From: an uncultured Methanobrevibacter sp. | Lineage (GTDB): Archaea; Methanobacteriota; Methanobacteria; Methanobacteriales; Methanobacteriaceae | Length of the DNA: 64,000 nt | Assembly (NCBI RefSeq): GCF_900314695.1 | Contig: NZ_OMWD01000002.1 | Coordinates: 1-64,000 of the forward strand | Direction of reading: 5' to 3' | Shown: piece after piece, positions 34,012-44,341 of the stretch | Numbering within the stretch: position 1 is the stretch's first letter | Layout: every line of letters begins with the position of its first letter | Notes under the pieces: model-generated | Seen by the model: the letters and a program-made list of their open reading frames with translations, nothing else | The model's database searches: none | Told to the model about the DNA's origin: nothing | Made by a program: the position numbers and the translations under genes

Positions 34012-34743
34012 ATGCTTGATGTCATAGTATATTTTTCAAAAAAAGCAGTTGAATGCTGCATGGTCAGCAAAAAACGCATAGTCATTATAACTTTTCTGAC
34101 ATTCTTAAGTTTAATTTTAGTGGGAACTTTTGAGGGTATATGTGCCATTATAATTATGTTAATATATATAATTTTATACATTTCATATGGGATGCAATTT
34201 ACTAGGGAAGTGATAAATGGTGGGCAATCCCTACCTAAATTTGATTTTAGGAGTATTCCATTGGGTATAAAGGCGACAACCGTATTTTTTGTTTATGGGG
34301 GTATTCAAACTCTGTTTTTGTTTGTCATTTCTCGATTGTTCAATTTTCCAACTTTTGATTTTGAGGAGTTTTTTTTGAAACTTCCAGAAACAATTCATTT
34401 GATTTACACTCATAATCCTGTCAGTTCAATATTGTTTTTTTTGTTAAGCATAATTACTCTTTACATTGGCGTATTTTTCATGGAAATTGCTTTGGCTCAA
34501 CTGGCTGATGGAGGTAAGTTTATCGATGCGTTCAATTTAAAATTGATTAAAGGTTACATTGATAAAATTGGGTGGGTAAATTATGCTACTGATTACACTG
34601 CCGTTTTGTTAATTTTAGTTGTTTTGGAGTCATTTGAATTTGTACCGGTTTTCAGTGTTGTTATGGTTACTTTGTCATATTCATTGATTTTCATTGTTGA
34701 GTATAATGCAATTGGATTGATATTCAGAAAGACTAAAACTTAG
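34012..34743 (+). CDS. DUF4013-like membrane protein
   Basis: 243 aa, about five to six hydrophobic helices. The pattern REVINGGQSLPKFDFRSIPL after the second helix is the DUF4013 signature. Function unknown. ATG 34012 without a clear Shine-Dalgarno, 60 bp after the sensor kinase, so probably co-transcribed with it. Confidence 0.75.
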   Translation: MLDVIVYFSKKAVECCMVSKKRIVIITFLTFLSLILVGTFEGICAIIIMLIYIILYISYGMQFTREVINGGQSLPKFDFRSIPLGIKATTVFFVYGGIQTLFLFVISRLFNFPTFDFEEFFLKLPETIHLIYTHNPVSSILFFLLSIITLYIGVFFMEIALAQLADGGKFIDAFNLKLIKGYIDKIGWVNYATDYTAVLLILVVLESFEFVPVFSVVMVTLSYSLIFIVEYNAIGLIFRKTKT

Positions 34744-35047
34744 TTTTCAAACTTGGTGCAATAAACGTGAGATTTGATGAAAATATGTCTAGATTTATAT
34801 TTAAATTTCTATTATTTAAAAAAATAGTCTTGACCACACTATCTGGCATAGTCAGTAATGTCAAATCGATAACCGTTTTGTATTTAAAACGTTATTCAAG
34901 TTTTAGAATTTTTACCGACTCTGCCAACTTCATGTGAAATAATCATCAAAATCATAGCCAGTAAGTTCTACTGTAGATTGAAATTTGTTAATATGTTATA
35001 GATATTGACAACATATAGTTTAGTAGCTGCATGTTGATTGTGTTGTA
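34744..35047. other. Intergenic region between converging genes
   Basis: About 300 bp with no recognisable gene. Slightly more GC-rich than other gaps; an imperfect CGTTTT/AAAACG inverted repeat lies near 34878-34896. No known RNA family was recognised. Confidence 0.35.
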
Positions 35048-35094
35048 AAAAATAAAAAAAGTGATGAAAGCCTCGCTATGCGAGGAATTTTCAC
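35048..35094 (-). terminator. Strong hairpin terminator of the adhesin operon
   Basis: On the minus strand, GTGAAAATT, CCTCGC-ATA-GCGAGG, CTTTCATCAC forms a nested stem (inner 6 bp GC-rich, outer GTGA/TCAC), followed by TTTTTTTATTTTTT. It starts directly after the TAG stop of the 1,720-aa adhesin. Confidence 0.8.
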
Positions 35095-38000
35095 CTATGT
35101 GAAATATATTAGTTTGTTTTCTTTTTGGTAGTTGCTTAAAATGGATCTTGAAAGTTTAACTATTCCAGTTAATCCTTTAGAGACTACATGGCCAATACCT
35201 GTGGCTACAACTTTAGTTGCCACATTTAAAGGGATTTTAAATGCAGCAACACCAAATGATGCTACTCTCAAACCATTGGAAACGCCTTTTAAAACACCGC
35301 TCCAGAAGAGGCTAGGATTCTGATATTCTGTTGTATAAACGGCTCCCAGAATAGTACCTAGGGCACCGCCAATTCCTGCACTGGCTAATGTTATCCATAA
35401 ACCAGCTACGCCGGCCGCTGTCATACTATATCCAACATTACCTGTAAGTAGTATGGTGGCTAGTAGAACACCACTTTCAATTAAATCCATTTTCCATGCG
35501 GCGATTGGATGTTGTTCTATGTAATTATGGGCAGGTCCAGAGATGATAATGTCATCAACATAACCATCTTTGTTGTAGATGTCGACATTTTTTGATGCAT
35601 GGTATCCCTTGTTAGCTGAAAATGTGGACAGGAGAATCATAGCATTTCCAGCACTGTAAATTGCTCCTGCATATTTTCCATAATTGTTGGTAAATGTGGA
35701 ATTGAATACTGTCAATGAACCTTTATTTACGATAGCACCTCCATAATCCTCTTTAAATCTATAGTCTACCTTATTGTTGTTGAATATGGAGTTTATAACT
35801 AACAATTTGCCCGAATTATCAAGGGCAATGTTGAATCCTTCTAGAGTCAAGTCAGTTATTCTGACATTACCTCGAGAAGCAACGGTCAAGAATTTGGTTG
35901 TGTCATCATCATGTTGATTTTGAACAAATACTCTTGCACCTGCTCCGTTGATTAATAGTAATCCGTAATCTGCCTTGAATATAGTTTGGGAATTAGGAAT
36001 CATGCCGTATTCTCCTTTGACTAAAGTAATATTAATGACGTCATATTTGGTATTTCCGTTAACGATTTTTGAAGCTTTCATCAAGGATGCAAGATTGTCC
36101 ACAACAACATTATAAACCGTATCGTTGAGGCTTTCCCTAACCAGATATAATCCTCCTTTTTCGGTATTTATTGTGGATGGGGAATATCCTCTGCTGTTAA
36201 CTAATTTGACAACAGCTAAATTCTGAATATCCAAATCATTTTTGTTGTTGTTTTTCCATACCCAGTTGGATTTGATTACATTTCCTGTAAACAGACAATT
36301 TGAAAATACCGCATTTGAAGACATTCCAAAACCGTAATATGCACCACCCTGATTAGCGCCGTTGTTTTTGAATGTGGAATTGAAGCATAACACAGTACCG
36401 AAGTTTCTTATTGCACCGCCATCATCACCCTTCTTCATTAAATGATGGATTATGTTGTCTTTAAATGTACAGTTTATAGCCATGAATGTTCCATAGTTGT
36501 GAATAGCAGTGTTGAAACCGGACAATGTTAGATTTATTAGTGTCAAAGAACCGTATTTAGGAATGTATGCGAAATGATAATCATCATTGGCATTGTTTTC
36601 AGTGATTTTTATTGTAGCTCCGTTACCGTTAATTACTACTGGTTTGGAATTGACATCTATAAAGCTACGAGGGTTTACAAAAATTATATCTCCTCTAACA
36701 GTTATTGAACGCCATTCATGTGAATCCCTATATTTTTTAAGGTCAGCACTGTTTATGACATATTCTCCTTTGCTGAGAGTTATGTTGAATGAAGTGATAT
36801 TGTTAAAACTATCAATCCATTCGGTGGCATCCTGCAATCCTGCCATATTGGTAACATATAAATTTTTAGTTATATTGTGAGTTAAACTGTACACGTCTCT
36901 TATACTTAATGATGCATTGTTATCAATGTAGCCGTTGTATTTAATATGGTTGTATGCTCCCCAGGAAGTATCATAGACGACAACCATACTTTTTTCCACG
37001 GCACGGACGGTATCGCCTTTTGTTTTGAAGCTGCATGAGATGAAATTTGTCAGTGAATTGGAATCTGCATATAAAACTCCTCCACGATTAGCTTCATCTG
37101 ATCCACCATTCTCATTTCCATTAAAAATACAGTTCCTGAATGTAGCCTTGTTCTTGTTATAAATTACAGAACCTTTAGTTGGAGTAGCCCATTTTCGAGC
37201 ATCGTTTTGTGTGAAAGTTGAATTTTCACAATATACTTCACCATTGTTTGCAAATACTCTGTAGAATTTTTTGAATTCAAGATTGTTTACCATGATGTTT
37301 GTATTTGAATCCAGACTGGCGAAATTGTGTTTGTAATCATCTTCAAGTGTTGATCCTCCACCATTGATAATAAGGGTGCCGTGATTCAAATGGACCAGAT
37401 ACTTCCAATCTGAATCTTCCCAGAAATGGTCAGATACTTTATATGTGTTCTTTTTAAGATTTATGATGGTAACATCAACCTTATAATCCTTGCGAGCCAT
37501 TTTTCTTAAGGTATTTGTAAGCTCCTGTGAATTGGAAACGGTCACATTATACAATATGAATGCGTCACCGTTAGTCATAATGTATCTGTAGGTGTTCTCC
37601 CCGATAACACTGTAAAATGTGGTATTGGAAGCTGCCTTAAATGTTTCATTAGAATATACTGGCAACAATCCTCCATATGATGTACTATTCAATCCCAAAT
37701 CAATGGCAGCATATTTATTGGATACGGTAATGTGGTCCTTAATGGTCTTGCCTTCGTATATTGTTTCTACAGTATGACTTCCAGCAGTTACATTCAATAG
37801 GAAATAAGCATATCCTTCATCTGAAGTAGTGCCTGTAAATGTTTTGCCTCCAACCTTGAATGTAACAGTCTTGTTAGCTGAAGCATTTAACTTGATTAGG
37901 TATGGTTCATTGATGTCAAATATTGCATTTCTTTTATTTATGGTAATCTTATTTGTATATGATTCGCCAGTTACGGGATTATTGGCCTTTACTGTGTATG

Positions 38001-40257
38001 TGCCTGGTTCAAAATTGACATTTAATATCGCAGCCCCATAATCATCCGCAATTTGACAGTCATAATTGATATTATTTACATTGAAATTCACTTTGGTTCC
38101 CTTAGGTAAATATTTTCCGTTTTTGTCCTTGAATACAGCTGAGTATAGTGAATCGTCACCGTAGGTCTTAGTGAGGTCATAACCATATACGCTGATGTAT
38201 TTAACATTCATTTCATATGACAGTTTCTGGGAGTTGATTGTGAAATCAAACTTATGGGTTCCGGTTTCATTTGGAACATAAATTAACTCCAATGAGTTTG
38301 CATTGATTTTTTTGGTTATGAATTCACCTTTTTTGTTTGAGGAATATTTTAAAGTGTCTAGAACATAATATGGTACTGATCCGCTAAATGAAACCTTAAT
38401 TGTAGTTTTAACGCCGCTGTAACCATTTTTATCAGCAACTATGGAAACTGAAAGTGGTTTCGAATCATCTTTGTTCTTGTTGCTTCCAATTCTATGATAT
38501 TCTTTTAGCTGATTGCCGATTGAAGCTTTATTTATGCCCCACCAGTTGTTTGAAATAACATCATAATAACCAGTGTTGAATACTGAAACACCCTGGTCAC
38601 TAGCTGAATTTTCAATGAATGCGTTGTTGGTCAATTTTACATGTGTATTTATGGAATCAGTATATAATGCTCCTCCACGAGATCCTCCACCATTCTTTTC
38701 AAAGTAATTTCCGGAGATTGTCATTGTACATGCTTTGTTGACATATATTGCACCTCCATTACGGGTTCCACCATTTTTTACCTGATTTGAGATGAACACT
38801 GAATTCTTAATTTCACTTGCGGTTTCAGTGTAAATGGCTCCACCATAGTTTTCAGCCCAATTGTCTCTAAAGGTACAGTTATTTACATTAATATTGCCCT
38901 TAGAGCGCACTGCGCCTCCATAACGTTTTTCCTTACCTCCATTAGCATAGTTTGATGTGAATGTACAGTTGGTAAAGAAGAGATTGGTTGAACCACTGTC
39001 TGAGTATACTGCTCCACCGTCACCTGCATTTGCATGATTGTTCTTGAATACAGATGAAGAAAATTTCACATCACCAGATTTTTTGTTAATGTAGATTGCA
39101 CCACCAAAATCACTTTTTACTTGATTTCCGTTAAAAATTAAGTTGTTGTTTTCGCGTCCAATGTTGTTGGTATATATTGCACCACCATGGTCTTGTGCAG
39201 TGTTGTTTGTGAAGATGTTTTTTCCGCTGAACTGGATGTAATCAGTTTCGATAGCTCCACCTTTGTGGTTTGCAGTATTCAGTTCAAAAATGGAATTTCC
39301 AATATGTAGCCATTTGTTTGAGTATATTGCTCCACCGCCTTCAGATGTTGCAGAATTCTGTTTGAATGTTGATTTTTCAATATATAGGTGACTGTCGCTG
39401 GTTACTTTTACAGCACCACCTTCCCTGGCGGTGTTCTTAATGAATTCTGAATTTTCAATTATTAAATCGGAATATGAAAAAATTGCACCTCCCCTAATTG
39501 CAGAATTCCCGTTAAATGTAGAATTATCGATGAATGCATCTTTTTTTACAAGAATAGCTCCACCATGTGATGCTTGTCCATCAACTTTATTGGAATTGAA
39601 TTTGGAATTTGAAATATCCACTGATTTTTCGGCGTGAATAGCACCACCATCAATTTTCGCTTGATTGTTTTCAAAGACAGATTTTTCAACTACGACATTT
39701 CCTTTGGAGAATATGGCACCTCCTGTGAGTTTTGCAGTATTTCCTGTGAACTTGCAGTCTTTGATAGTTAATGTCTCAACGACATTATTATAAATTGCTC
39801 CACCAAAACTGTTTGCTTTATTGTTTGTGAAAGTACAGTTAATAATGGTAAATTTGGCTGAACCTGTGATGTAGATTGATCCGCCATTGAATGAGTTTCC
39901 ATTAGTGAACTTCAAATTCTTCAAGGTTATATCACCGTTTGATGACCTTAATTGAGCTTTGCTACAGTCTATTGTATTTCCAGCTCCGTCAATGACCAAT
40001 GACTTGTCAATGTTTATTCGATTCGCCGGTGTATAACTTTTGTTTAGCTTTACTGTTGAACCTTCGGATGCACTGTTAATAATCTTTGTAAGATCGCTTG
40101 TGTCATCCGTTAATATTGGGTCTTGAGTAATTTCAAGATTATTGTTTATATCGCTTTCCTGCATTATTTGAGTGTCATTAGTATTTTCAGCACAAACTGT
40201 TGAAATTGAGCATAAAATAAATAACAACAAACAAATAATTGCCAATTTTCTTTTCAT
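35095..40257 (-). CDS. Giant beta-helix adhesin-like protein with hydrophobic Gly-rich C-terminus
   Basis: 1,720 aa. Signal peptide (RKLAIICLLLFILCSISTVC). Residues ~60-600 are a parallel beta-helix with repeated GGAIYTN/GGAIFS turns. About 690-870 are Ig-like domains (KNGKYLPKGTKVNFNVN), and about 900-1590 a second beta-helix region (GGAIRNFGTVLCFNSTFKNN). Unlike its neighbours it has no Lys/Thr-rich tail. The last ~120 residues are hydrophobic and glycine/alanine-rich (LLATILLTGNVGYSMTAAGV, GIGGALGTILGAVY), which could insert in a membrane. ATG 40257 follows GAGGTCATTAAT. Second gene of a two-gene operon, 10 bp after 40268-42439. Probable surface adhesin. Confidence 0.88.
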   Translation of the reverse strand: MKRKLAIICLLLFILCSISTVCAENTNDTQIMQESDINNNLEITQDPILTDDTSDLTKIINSASEGSTVKLNKSYTPANRINIDKSLVIDGAGNTIDCSKAQLRSSNGDITLKNLKFTNGNSFNGGSIYITGSAKFTIINCTFTNNKANSFGGAIYNNVVETLTIKDCKFTGNTAKLTGGAIFSKGNVVVEKSVFENNQAKIDGGAIHAEKSVDISNSKFNSNKVDGQASHGGAILVKKDAFIDNSTFNGNSAIRGGAIFSYSDLIIENSEFIKNTAREGGAVKVTSDSHLYIEKSTFKQNSATSEGGGAIYSNKWLHIGNSIFELNTANHKGGAIETDYIQFSGKNIFTNNTAQDHGGAIYTNNIGRENNNLIFNGNQVKSDFGGAIYINKKSGDVKFSSSVFKNNHANAGDGGAVYSDSGSTNLFFTNCTFTSNYANGGKEKRYGGAVRSKGNINVNNCTFRDNWAENYGGAIYTETASEIKNSVFISNQVKNGGTRNGGAIYVNKACTMTISGNYFEKNGGGSRGGALYTDSINTHVKLTNNAFIENSASDQGVSVFNTGYYDVISNNWWGINKASIGNQLKEYHRIGSNKNKDDSKPLSVSIVADKNGYSGVKTTIKVSFSGSVPYYVLDTLKYSSNKKGEFITKKINANSLELIYVPNETGTHKFDFTINSQKLSYEMNVKYISVYGYDLTKTYGDDSLYSAVFKDKNGKYLPKGTKVNFNVNNINYDCQIADDYGAAILNVNFEPGTYTVKANNPVTGESYTNKITINKRNAIFDINEPYLIKLNASANKTVTFKVGGKTFTGTTSDEGYAYFLLNVTAGSHTVETIYEGKTIKDHITVSNKYAAIDLGLNSTSYGGLLPVYSNETFKAASNTTFYSVIGENTYRYIMTNGDAFILYNVTVSNSQELTNTLRKMARKDYKVDVTIINLKKNTYKVSDHFWEDSDWKYLVHLNHGTLIINGGGSTLEDDYKHNFASLDSNTNIMVNNLEFKKFYRVFANNGEVYCENSTFTQNDARKWATPTKGSVIYNKNKATFRNCIFNGNENGGSDEANRGGVLYADSNSLTNFISCSFKTKGDTVRAVEKSMVVVYDTSWGAYNHIKYNGYIDNNASLSIRDVYSLTHNITKNLYVTNMAGLQDATEWIDSFNNITSFNITLSKGEYVINSADLKKYRDSHEWRSITVRGDIIFVNPRSFIDVNSKPVVINGNGATIKITENNANDDYHFAYIPKYGSLTLINLTLSGFNTAIHNYGTFMAINCTFKDNIIHHLMKKGDDGGAIRNFGTVLCFNSTFKNNGANQGGAYYGFGMSSNAVFSNCLFTGNVIKSNWVWKNNNKNDLDIQNLAVVKLVNSRGYSPSTINTEKGGLYLVRESLNDTVYNVVVDNLASLMKASKIVNGNTKYDVINITLVKGEYGMIPNSQTIFKADYGLLLINGAGARVFVQNQHDDDTTKFLTVASRGNVRITDLTLEGFNIALDNSGKLLVINSIFNNNKVDYRFKEDYGGAIVNKGSLTVFNSTFTNNYGKYAGAIYSAGNAMILLSTFSANKGYHASKNVDIYNKDGYVDDIIISGPAHNYIEQHPIAAWKMDLIESGVLLATILLTGNVGYSMTAAGVAGLWITLASAGIGGALGTILGAVYTTEYQNPSLFWSGVLKGVSNGLRVASFGVAAFKIPLNVATKVVATGIGHVVSKGLTGIVKLSRSILSNYQKENKLIYFT

Positions 40258-40267
40258 ATTAATGACC

Positions 40268-42439
40268 TCATTTAATAGTTAGTTTAACTTTTTTAATTGT
40301 TCCTTTGTAGTATTTAGTAGTTTTAAAAGTAATTTTTGATGTAAATTTACCTTTTTTATTAAGTTTAGTAATTTTAAAGGTAGCTTTTCCTTTTGAATTG
40401 GTTTTTGCAGTGTAAGTTTTACCTTTTACTTTCAAGTATACCTTAACTTTCTTAATTGCCTTGTTTTTGCTGTTTTTCAATTGGATTGTGTACTTTTTGG
40501 TCTTGAGTGACTTTTTAAATGTTTTCTTTTTAGCAGCAATTTTTGTCCTTTCCTTTTTGATAGTTATCTTGACGGATTTTGAATTAGGATTGTAATTGTC
40601 TGACATTGTAACTTTCAAGGTTTTGGAACCTGCTTTGAGTGATTTCAACTTACTTGCAGTGATTGTAACAGTTGCAATACCTTTCTTGTTGGTTGTAACT
40701 GTTGTATATTTTTTATTGTTGATGTAAATTGTTACCTTTTCACCAGCTATGACTTTCCTGTTTTTGTCTTTAACAGTAACAGTATATTTGTCTGCATAAT
40801 TGATTACAAAGCTTTTTTTAGTTGCACTTATTGTTACTGGCCTTTGGTATACATCTATCATATAATTGAATGTGGTGGAGTTGTATTCACTTCCTTCATA
40901 AAACAAATTAACATCATATAATCCGATGTTCAATTTAGGAATGATTATGGTTGCCTGACTGCTTGATAAGTTAGTCTTGAATTCCGCACCGTTTAGATTA
41001 GCTACAATCATACCTTTTGTTATATTGTTTGGCATTTTAACCTTAATGTTTAAAGTATCGCCATAAGTGATATTTGTAATACTAATTTTCATGTCTAAAA
41101 CCATAGTTACATGTGCATCATCCAGATAAATGTTATTGGATGAATTGCCTGCTGTGTTTTCGCTGAAATAAATTTTATTTATAATAAAATCGCCTGAAAC
41201 ATATATTGCCCCTCCAGTGTCATTTGCAAAGTTTTTAACAAATGTTGAGTTGACAATTGTACCAACAGTTACAGCCATGGCTCCACCTTTAGTGGCCTTG
41301 TTGTTGGAAAATGTGGAATTTATAAATTCTGTTTCACTCTCGGAGTATATTGCACCTCCAATTTCTGCATTATTTCCATAAAATGTTGAATTAGTAATGT
41401 TTGCATAATAATCTACCATTATGGCTCCACCTAATTCATCAGCAGAATTATTATTGAATGTTGAATTTAGTACATATAAATTGTCGTTTACGTCACTATA
41501 AATTGCTCCGGCAGTTTTAGCAGAGTTATTTCTAAATATTGAATTTTTTACAGTATTGTTGTCTGATGCCAAATAAAGTGCACCTGCAGTTTCATCAGCA
41601 CGGTTATCTGTGAATTTGCATAAATCAATTAAGTTTGGGTAAGATATTGTATAAAGAGCACCTCCGTTAACTGCCTCATTGTTTACAAAATCACACTTCT
41701 CCAAAACAAAGTTAAGTCCCTCGGCGTATATTCCTCCACCGATATCATCAGCAGTATTATTTATAAGTTTAGAATTGTCCAATTTTGTATCTCTTCCTGT
41801 AATGTATGCTGCACCTCCAATCTCGGCAGTATTGTTGAAGAATGTGCAATCAGCTATAGTACCTTCAATACCATACCAGTAGACTCCGCCGCCGTTTTCA
41901 GCAGTATTGTTTATAAATGTACAATTGTCTAAAAGACCATTTATTCCTGTCCAGTCAACAGCACCACCATAGATTGCTGTGTTGTTGATAAAAGTACAAT
42001 TTTTCATCTGACCGTTTGCACCTATCCATTCAATAAGGTTGTATGAATAGGACATGTCCCAATTTGTAAATAGGATATTCTTTAAAACAACATTATCGGC
42101 ATGAACTCTTAATAAAAAATCCATATCTGATGAATTTCCATCAATCTTATGGCCTTGGCCATCGAAAAGTATATTTTCGGATATTTCAAGGCCCCTGCAT
42201 TTAGAATCCTGATTGACGATTATGTCTTTTTCCAGTTTAATGGTTGAATTGGGGGCTGCATTTTGAATTTCACTATCTAGCTCATCGATATTTTCAATGA
42301 TTTTTGAATCTTCCAATTCAATTTCATTATCAACCATTGTGATATTGTCAATGTTTGCATTATCGCTTGCCGACACGTTTGAAAGCGAAAAGGCAAAGCA
42401 CAAAAATATCATAATGATTATCATATGCTTGAATGTCAT
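40268..42439 (-). CDS. Beta-helix adhesin-like protein with Ig-like tail
   Basis: 723 aa, secreted. Signal peptide about residues 1-25 (MIIIMIFLCFAFSLSNVSAS). A beta-helix spans about 45-430 with NNTAENGGGVYWYG-like repeats. Then come an Ig-like domain (about 460-530) and two Lys/Thr-rich Ig-like repeats (KKSFVINYADKYTVTVKDKN; KYTIQLKNSKNKAIKKVKVY), a tail typical of Methanobrevibacter adhesin-like proteins that may bind pseudomurein. First gene of the operon with the 1,720-aa adhesin. Promoter within 42440-42640, with a TATA-like TTATATG about 45-50 bp upstream of the start. Confidence 0.88.
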   Translation of the reverse strand: MTFKHMIIIMIFLCFAFSLSNVSASDNANIDNITMVDNEIELEDSKIIENIDELDSEIQNAAPNSTIKLEKDIIVNQDSKCRGLEISENILFDGQGHKIDGNSSDMDFLLRVHADNVVLKNILFTNWDMSYSYNLIEWIGANGQMKNCTFINNTAIYGGAVDWTGINGLLDNCTFINNTAENGGGVYWYGIEGTIADCTFFNNTAEIGGAAYITGRDTKLDNSKLINNTADDIGGGIYAEGLNFVLEKCDFVNNEAVNGGALYTISYPNLIDLCKFTDNRADETAGALYLASDNNTVKNSIFRNNSAKTAGAIYSDVNDNLYVLNSTFNNNSADELGGAIMVDYYANITNSTFYGNNAEIGGAIYSESETEFINSTFSNNKATKGGAMAVTVGTIVNSTFVKNFANDTGGAIYVSGDFIINKIYFSENTAGNSSNNIYLDDAHVTMVLDMKISITNITYGDTLNIKVKMPNNITKGMIVANLNGAEFKTNLSSSQATIIIPKLNIGLYDVNLFYEGSEYNSTTFNYMIDVYQRPVTISATKKSFVINYADKYTVTVKDKNRKVIAGEKVTIYINNKKYTTVTTNKKGIATVTITASKLKSLKAGSKTLKVTMSDNYNPNSKSVKITIKKERTKIAAKKKTFKKSLKTKKYTIQLKNSKNKAIKKVKVYLKVKGKTYTAKTNSKGKATFKITKLNKKGKFTSKITFKTTKYYKGTIKKVKLTIK

Positions 42440-42644
42440 TAATTTTTACCTCATGATTTTATTATGATAAATATGTTTATAATAAAACATATAAGTAATT
42501 TGTTCAATTTTTAAATGTAATCAGCAATAAATTCTGCAATAACTTTTAAAAAGTGATGGGAAAATTGGGTTGATGTCTAAAAAAATCAGATGGTCTTTCA
42601 TATCATTGGGAAATCAGAAAATATGTGTATATTTTCACATATTT

Positions 42645-44306
42645 CTAATCTCGCTCTATCATGTACTGTATTATTAGGTATATGCCTAGAATTCCGCTGA
42701 CTACGAATCCTATTAATCCTAAAATAGGATAACCAAATATATGATAACCTTTTTCTATAAACATTGCAAGAGATGATCCAATAATTAATGCTGATAAAAT
42801 GAGTGATACTGAAAGTTGGTTTATGAGTTCACTTACTTCGAGGTGTTTTAGATTTACTTCAAGTTTTCCATTTTCAATTTTTGATATGGTGTTGTTTATG
42901 GTATCTGGTAAGTCTTTTGCTAAATGTTCTAGCTGTAACAAATAATTTATACTTGATTTTGCAATTCTTTCAGGTTTGTATTTGTTGATAACAATTTTTC
43001 TAGATAGTTTCTTCAATTCTTCTGCAGCATTGAATGTTGGGTCTAATTTTTTACCGGTATCTTCAATTAATGCAATTCCTCTTCCAATCATTACGAATTC
43101 TCTTGGCAGAGCAATATTGTTTTCCACCATTACATTTAGCAAATCATCAAGTAACCCATCCATGTTTCTCAATTCGGCACCATAATAAAGATTCAACAGA
43201 TCATCTAAATCCGTTTTTAGTTTATCAGTATTCTGTGCTGGTGTAATTATGTCCATATAAATTAGTTGCTTGATGATGTTGTTGGAATTTCTTCCGATTA
43301 GGAGCAGTATTAATTCTGCCAGTGTTTCTTTGAAATTTTCGCTTAATATTCCCATCATACCTAAATCGATGTAGCAAAGTTTCCCGTCTTTTGTTACAAT
43401 TAAATTTCCAGGATGAGGGTCCGCATGGAAAAAACCATCAATCAAAACTTGTTTAAAATAAGATTTAACTCCATAATTTGCAATTTTTTTCTTATCGATT
43501 TTTGGATAATCTTTTTTCAGCAAATCTGTAACTGCAACACCGTCAATATATTCCATTGTAATAACTTTTTCACTACAATAGGCGGTATGTACTTCAGGTA
43601 TTTTGATATAACTTACTTTTTTGAAGTTATTTGCAAGATTCTGCAGATTCATTGTTTCTTCCAAAAAGTTAATTTCTTTTAAAATGGACCTTTCAAATTC
43701 GCTAATCACTACCGGTAAGTTTAATGGTTTTGTCATTGTAAGGAATTGGTCAATTCTTTTTGCAAGAAATTTCATTATTTTAATATCGCTTTCAATAAGT
43801 TCCCGTGAATTCGGTTTTTGAACTTTTATGGCAACTTTTTCACCAGTTTCTCTTAATCTTGCTTTATAAACCTGCCCTATTGATGCTGAGCCTATTGGTG
43901 TTTCATCAATATCAACATAGATTTTATTCATTGAATCTCCAAGTTCTGTTTCGATAACTTCTTTTATTTCATCAAAAGGAGTAACTGGAGTATCATCTCT
44001 AAGTTTTTGAAGCTCTTCAGCAATTTCCACTCCAACAAGGTCTGGTCTGGTACTTAACATTTGACCTAATTTAATATATGCTGGGCCCAATTCCTCTAGT
44101 ACTTTTCTCATTCTTATCGGAATTGATTCGTCAGGGGAATCACCAAGTTCTTCTTCTTTTGAAAGTTTACGGTTTCTTAAGAAGGGAAATTTTTTAAAAA
44201 AAGTATTTTCTTCTATTAAATATCCAAAATCATTCTTTTTCAATACTTTATAAATTTCATTTAGTCTTTTGATATTATCATTTGCAGTATTGGTTCTAAC
44301 TTTCAT
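42645..44306 (-). CDS. UbiB/ABC1-family atypical kinase
   Basis: 553 aa. Hallmarks of the UbiB/AarF family: the KxGQ motif in AYIKLGQMLSTRPDLVG, lysine in EKVAIKVQKPNSRE, FHADPHPGNLIV and YIDLGMMG, and two membrane helices at the C-terminus (LSVSLILSALIIGSSLAMFI, GFVVSGILGIYLIIQY). In other organisms members support isoprenoid-quinone biosynthesis. Methanobrevibacter is not known to make quinones, so the target here is open. 35 bp downstream of the MutS-related gene in the same direction, likely co-transcribed. Confidence 0.93.
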   Translation of the reverse strand: MKVRTNTANDNIKRLNEIYKVLKKNDFGYLIEENTFFKKFPFLRNRKLSKEEELGDSPDESIPIRMRKVLEELGPAYIKLGQMLSTRPDLVGVEIAEELQKLRDDTPVTPFDEIKEVIETELGDSMNKIYVDIDETPIGSASIGQVYKARLRETGEKVAIKVQKPNSRELIESDIKIMKFLAKRIDQFLTMTKPLNLPVVISEFERSILKEINFLEETMNLQNLANNFKKVSYIKIPEVHTAYCSEKVITMEYIDGVAVTDLLKKDYPKIDKKKIANYGVKSYFKQVLIDGFFHADPHPGNLIVTKDGKLCYIDLGMMGILSENFKETLAELILLLIGRNSNNIIKQLIYMDIITPAQNTDKLKTDLDDLLNLYYGAELRNMDGLLDDLLNVMVENNIALPREFVMIGRGIALIEDTGKKLDPTFNAAEELKKLSRKIVINKYKPERIAKSSINYLLQLEHLAKDLPDTINNTISKIENGKLEVNLKHLEVSELINQLSVSLILSALIIGSSLAMFIEKGYHIFGYPILGLIGFVVSGILGIYLIIQYMIERD

Positions 44307-44341
44307 TGATTATAGATATGTTACATGTATAATATATTTAT

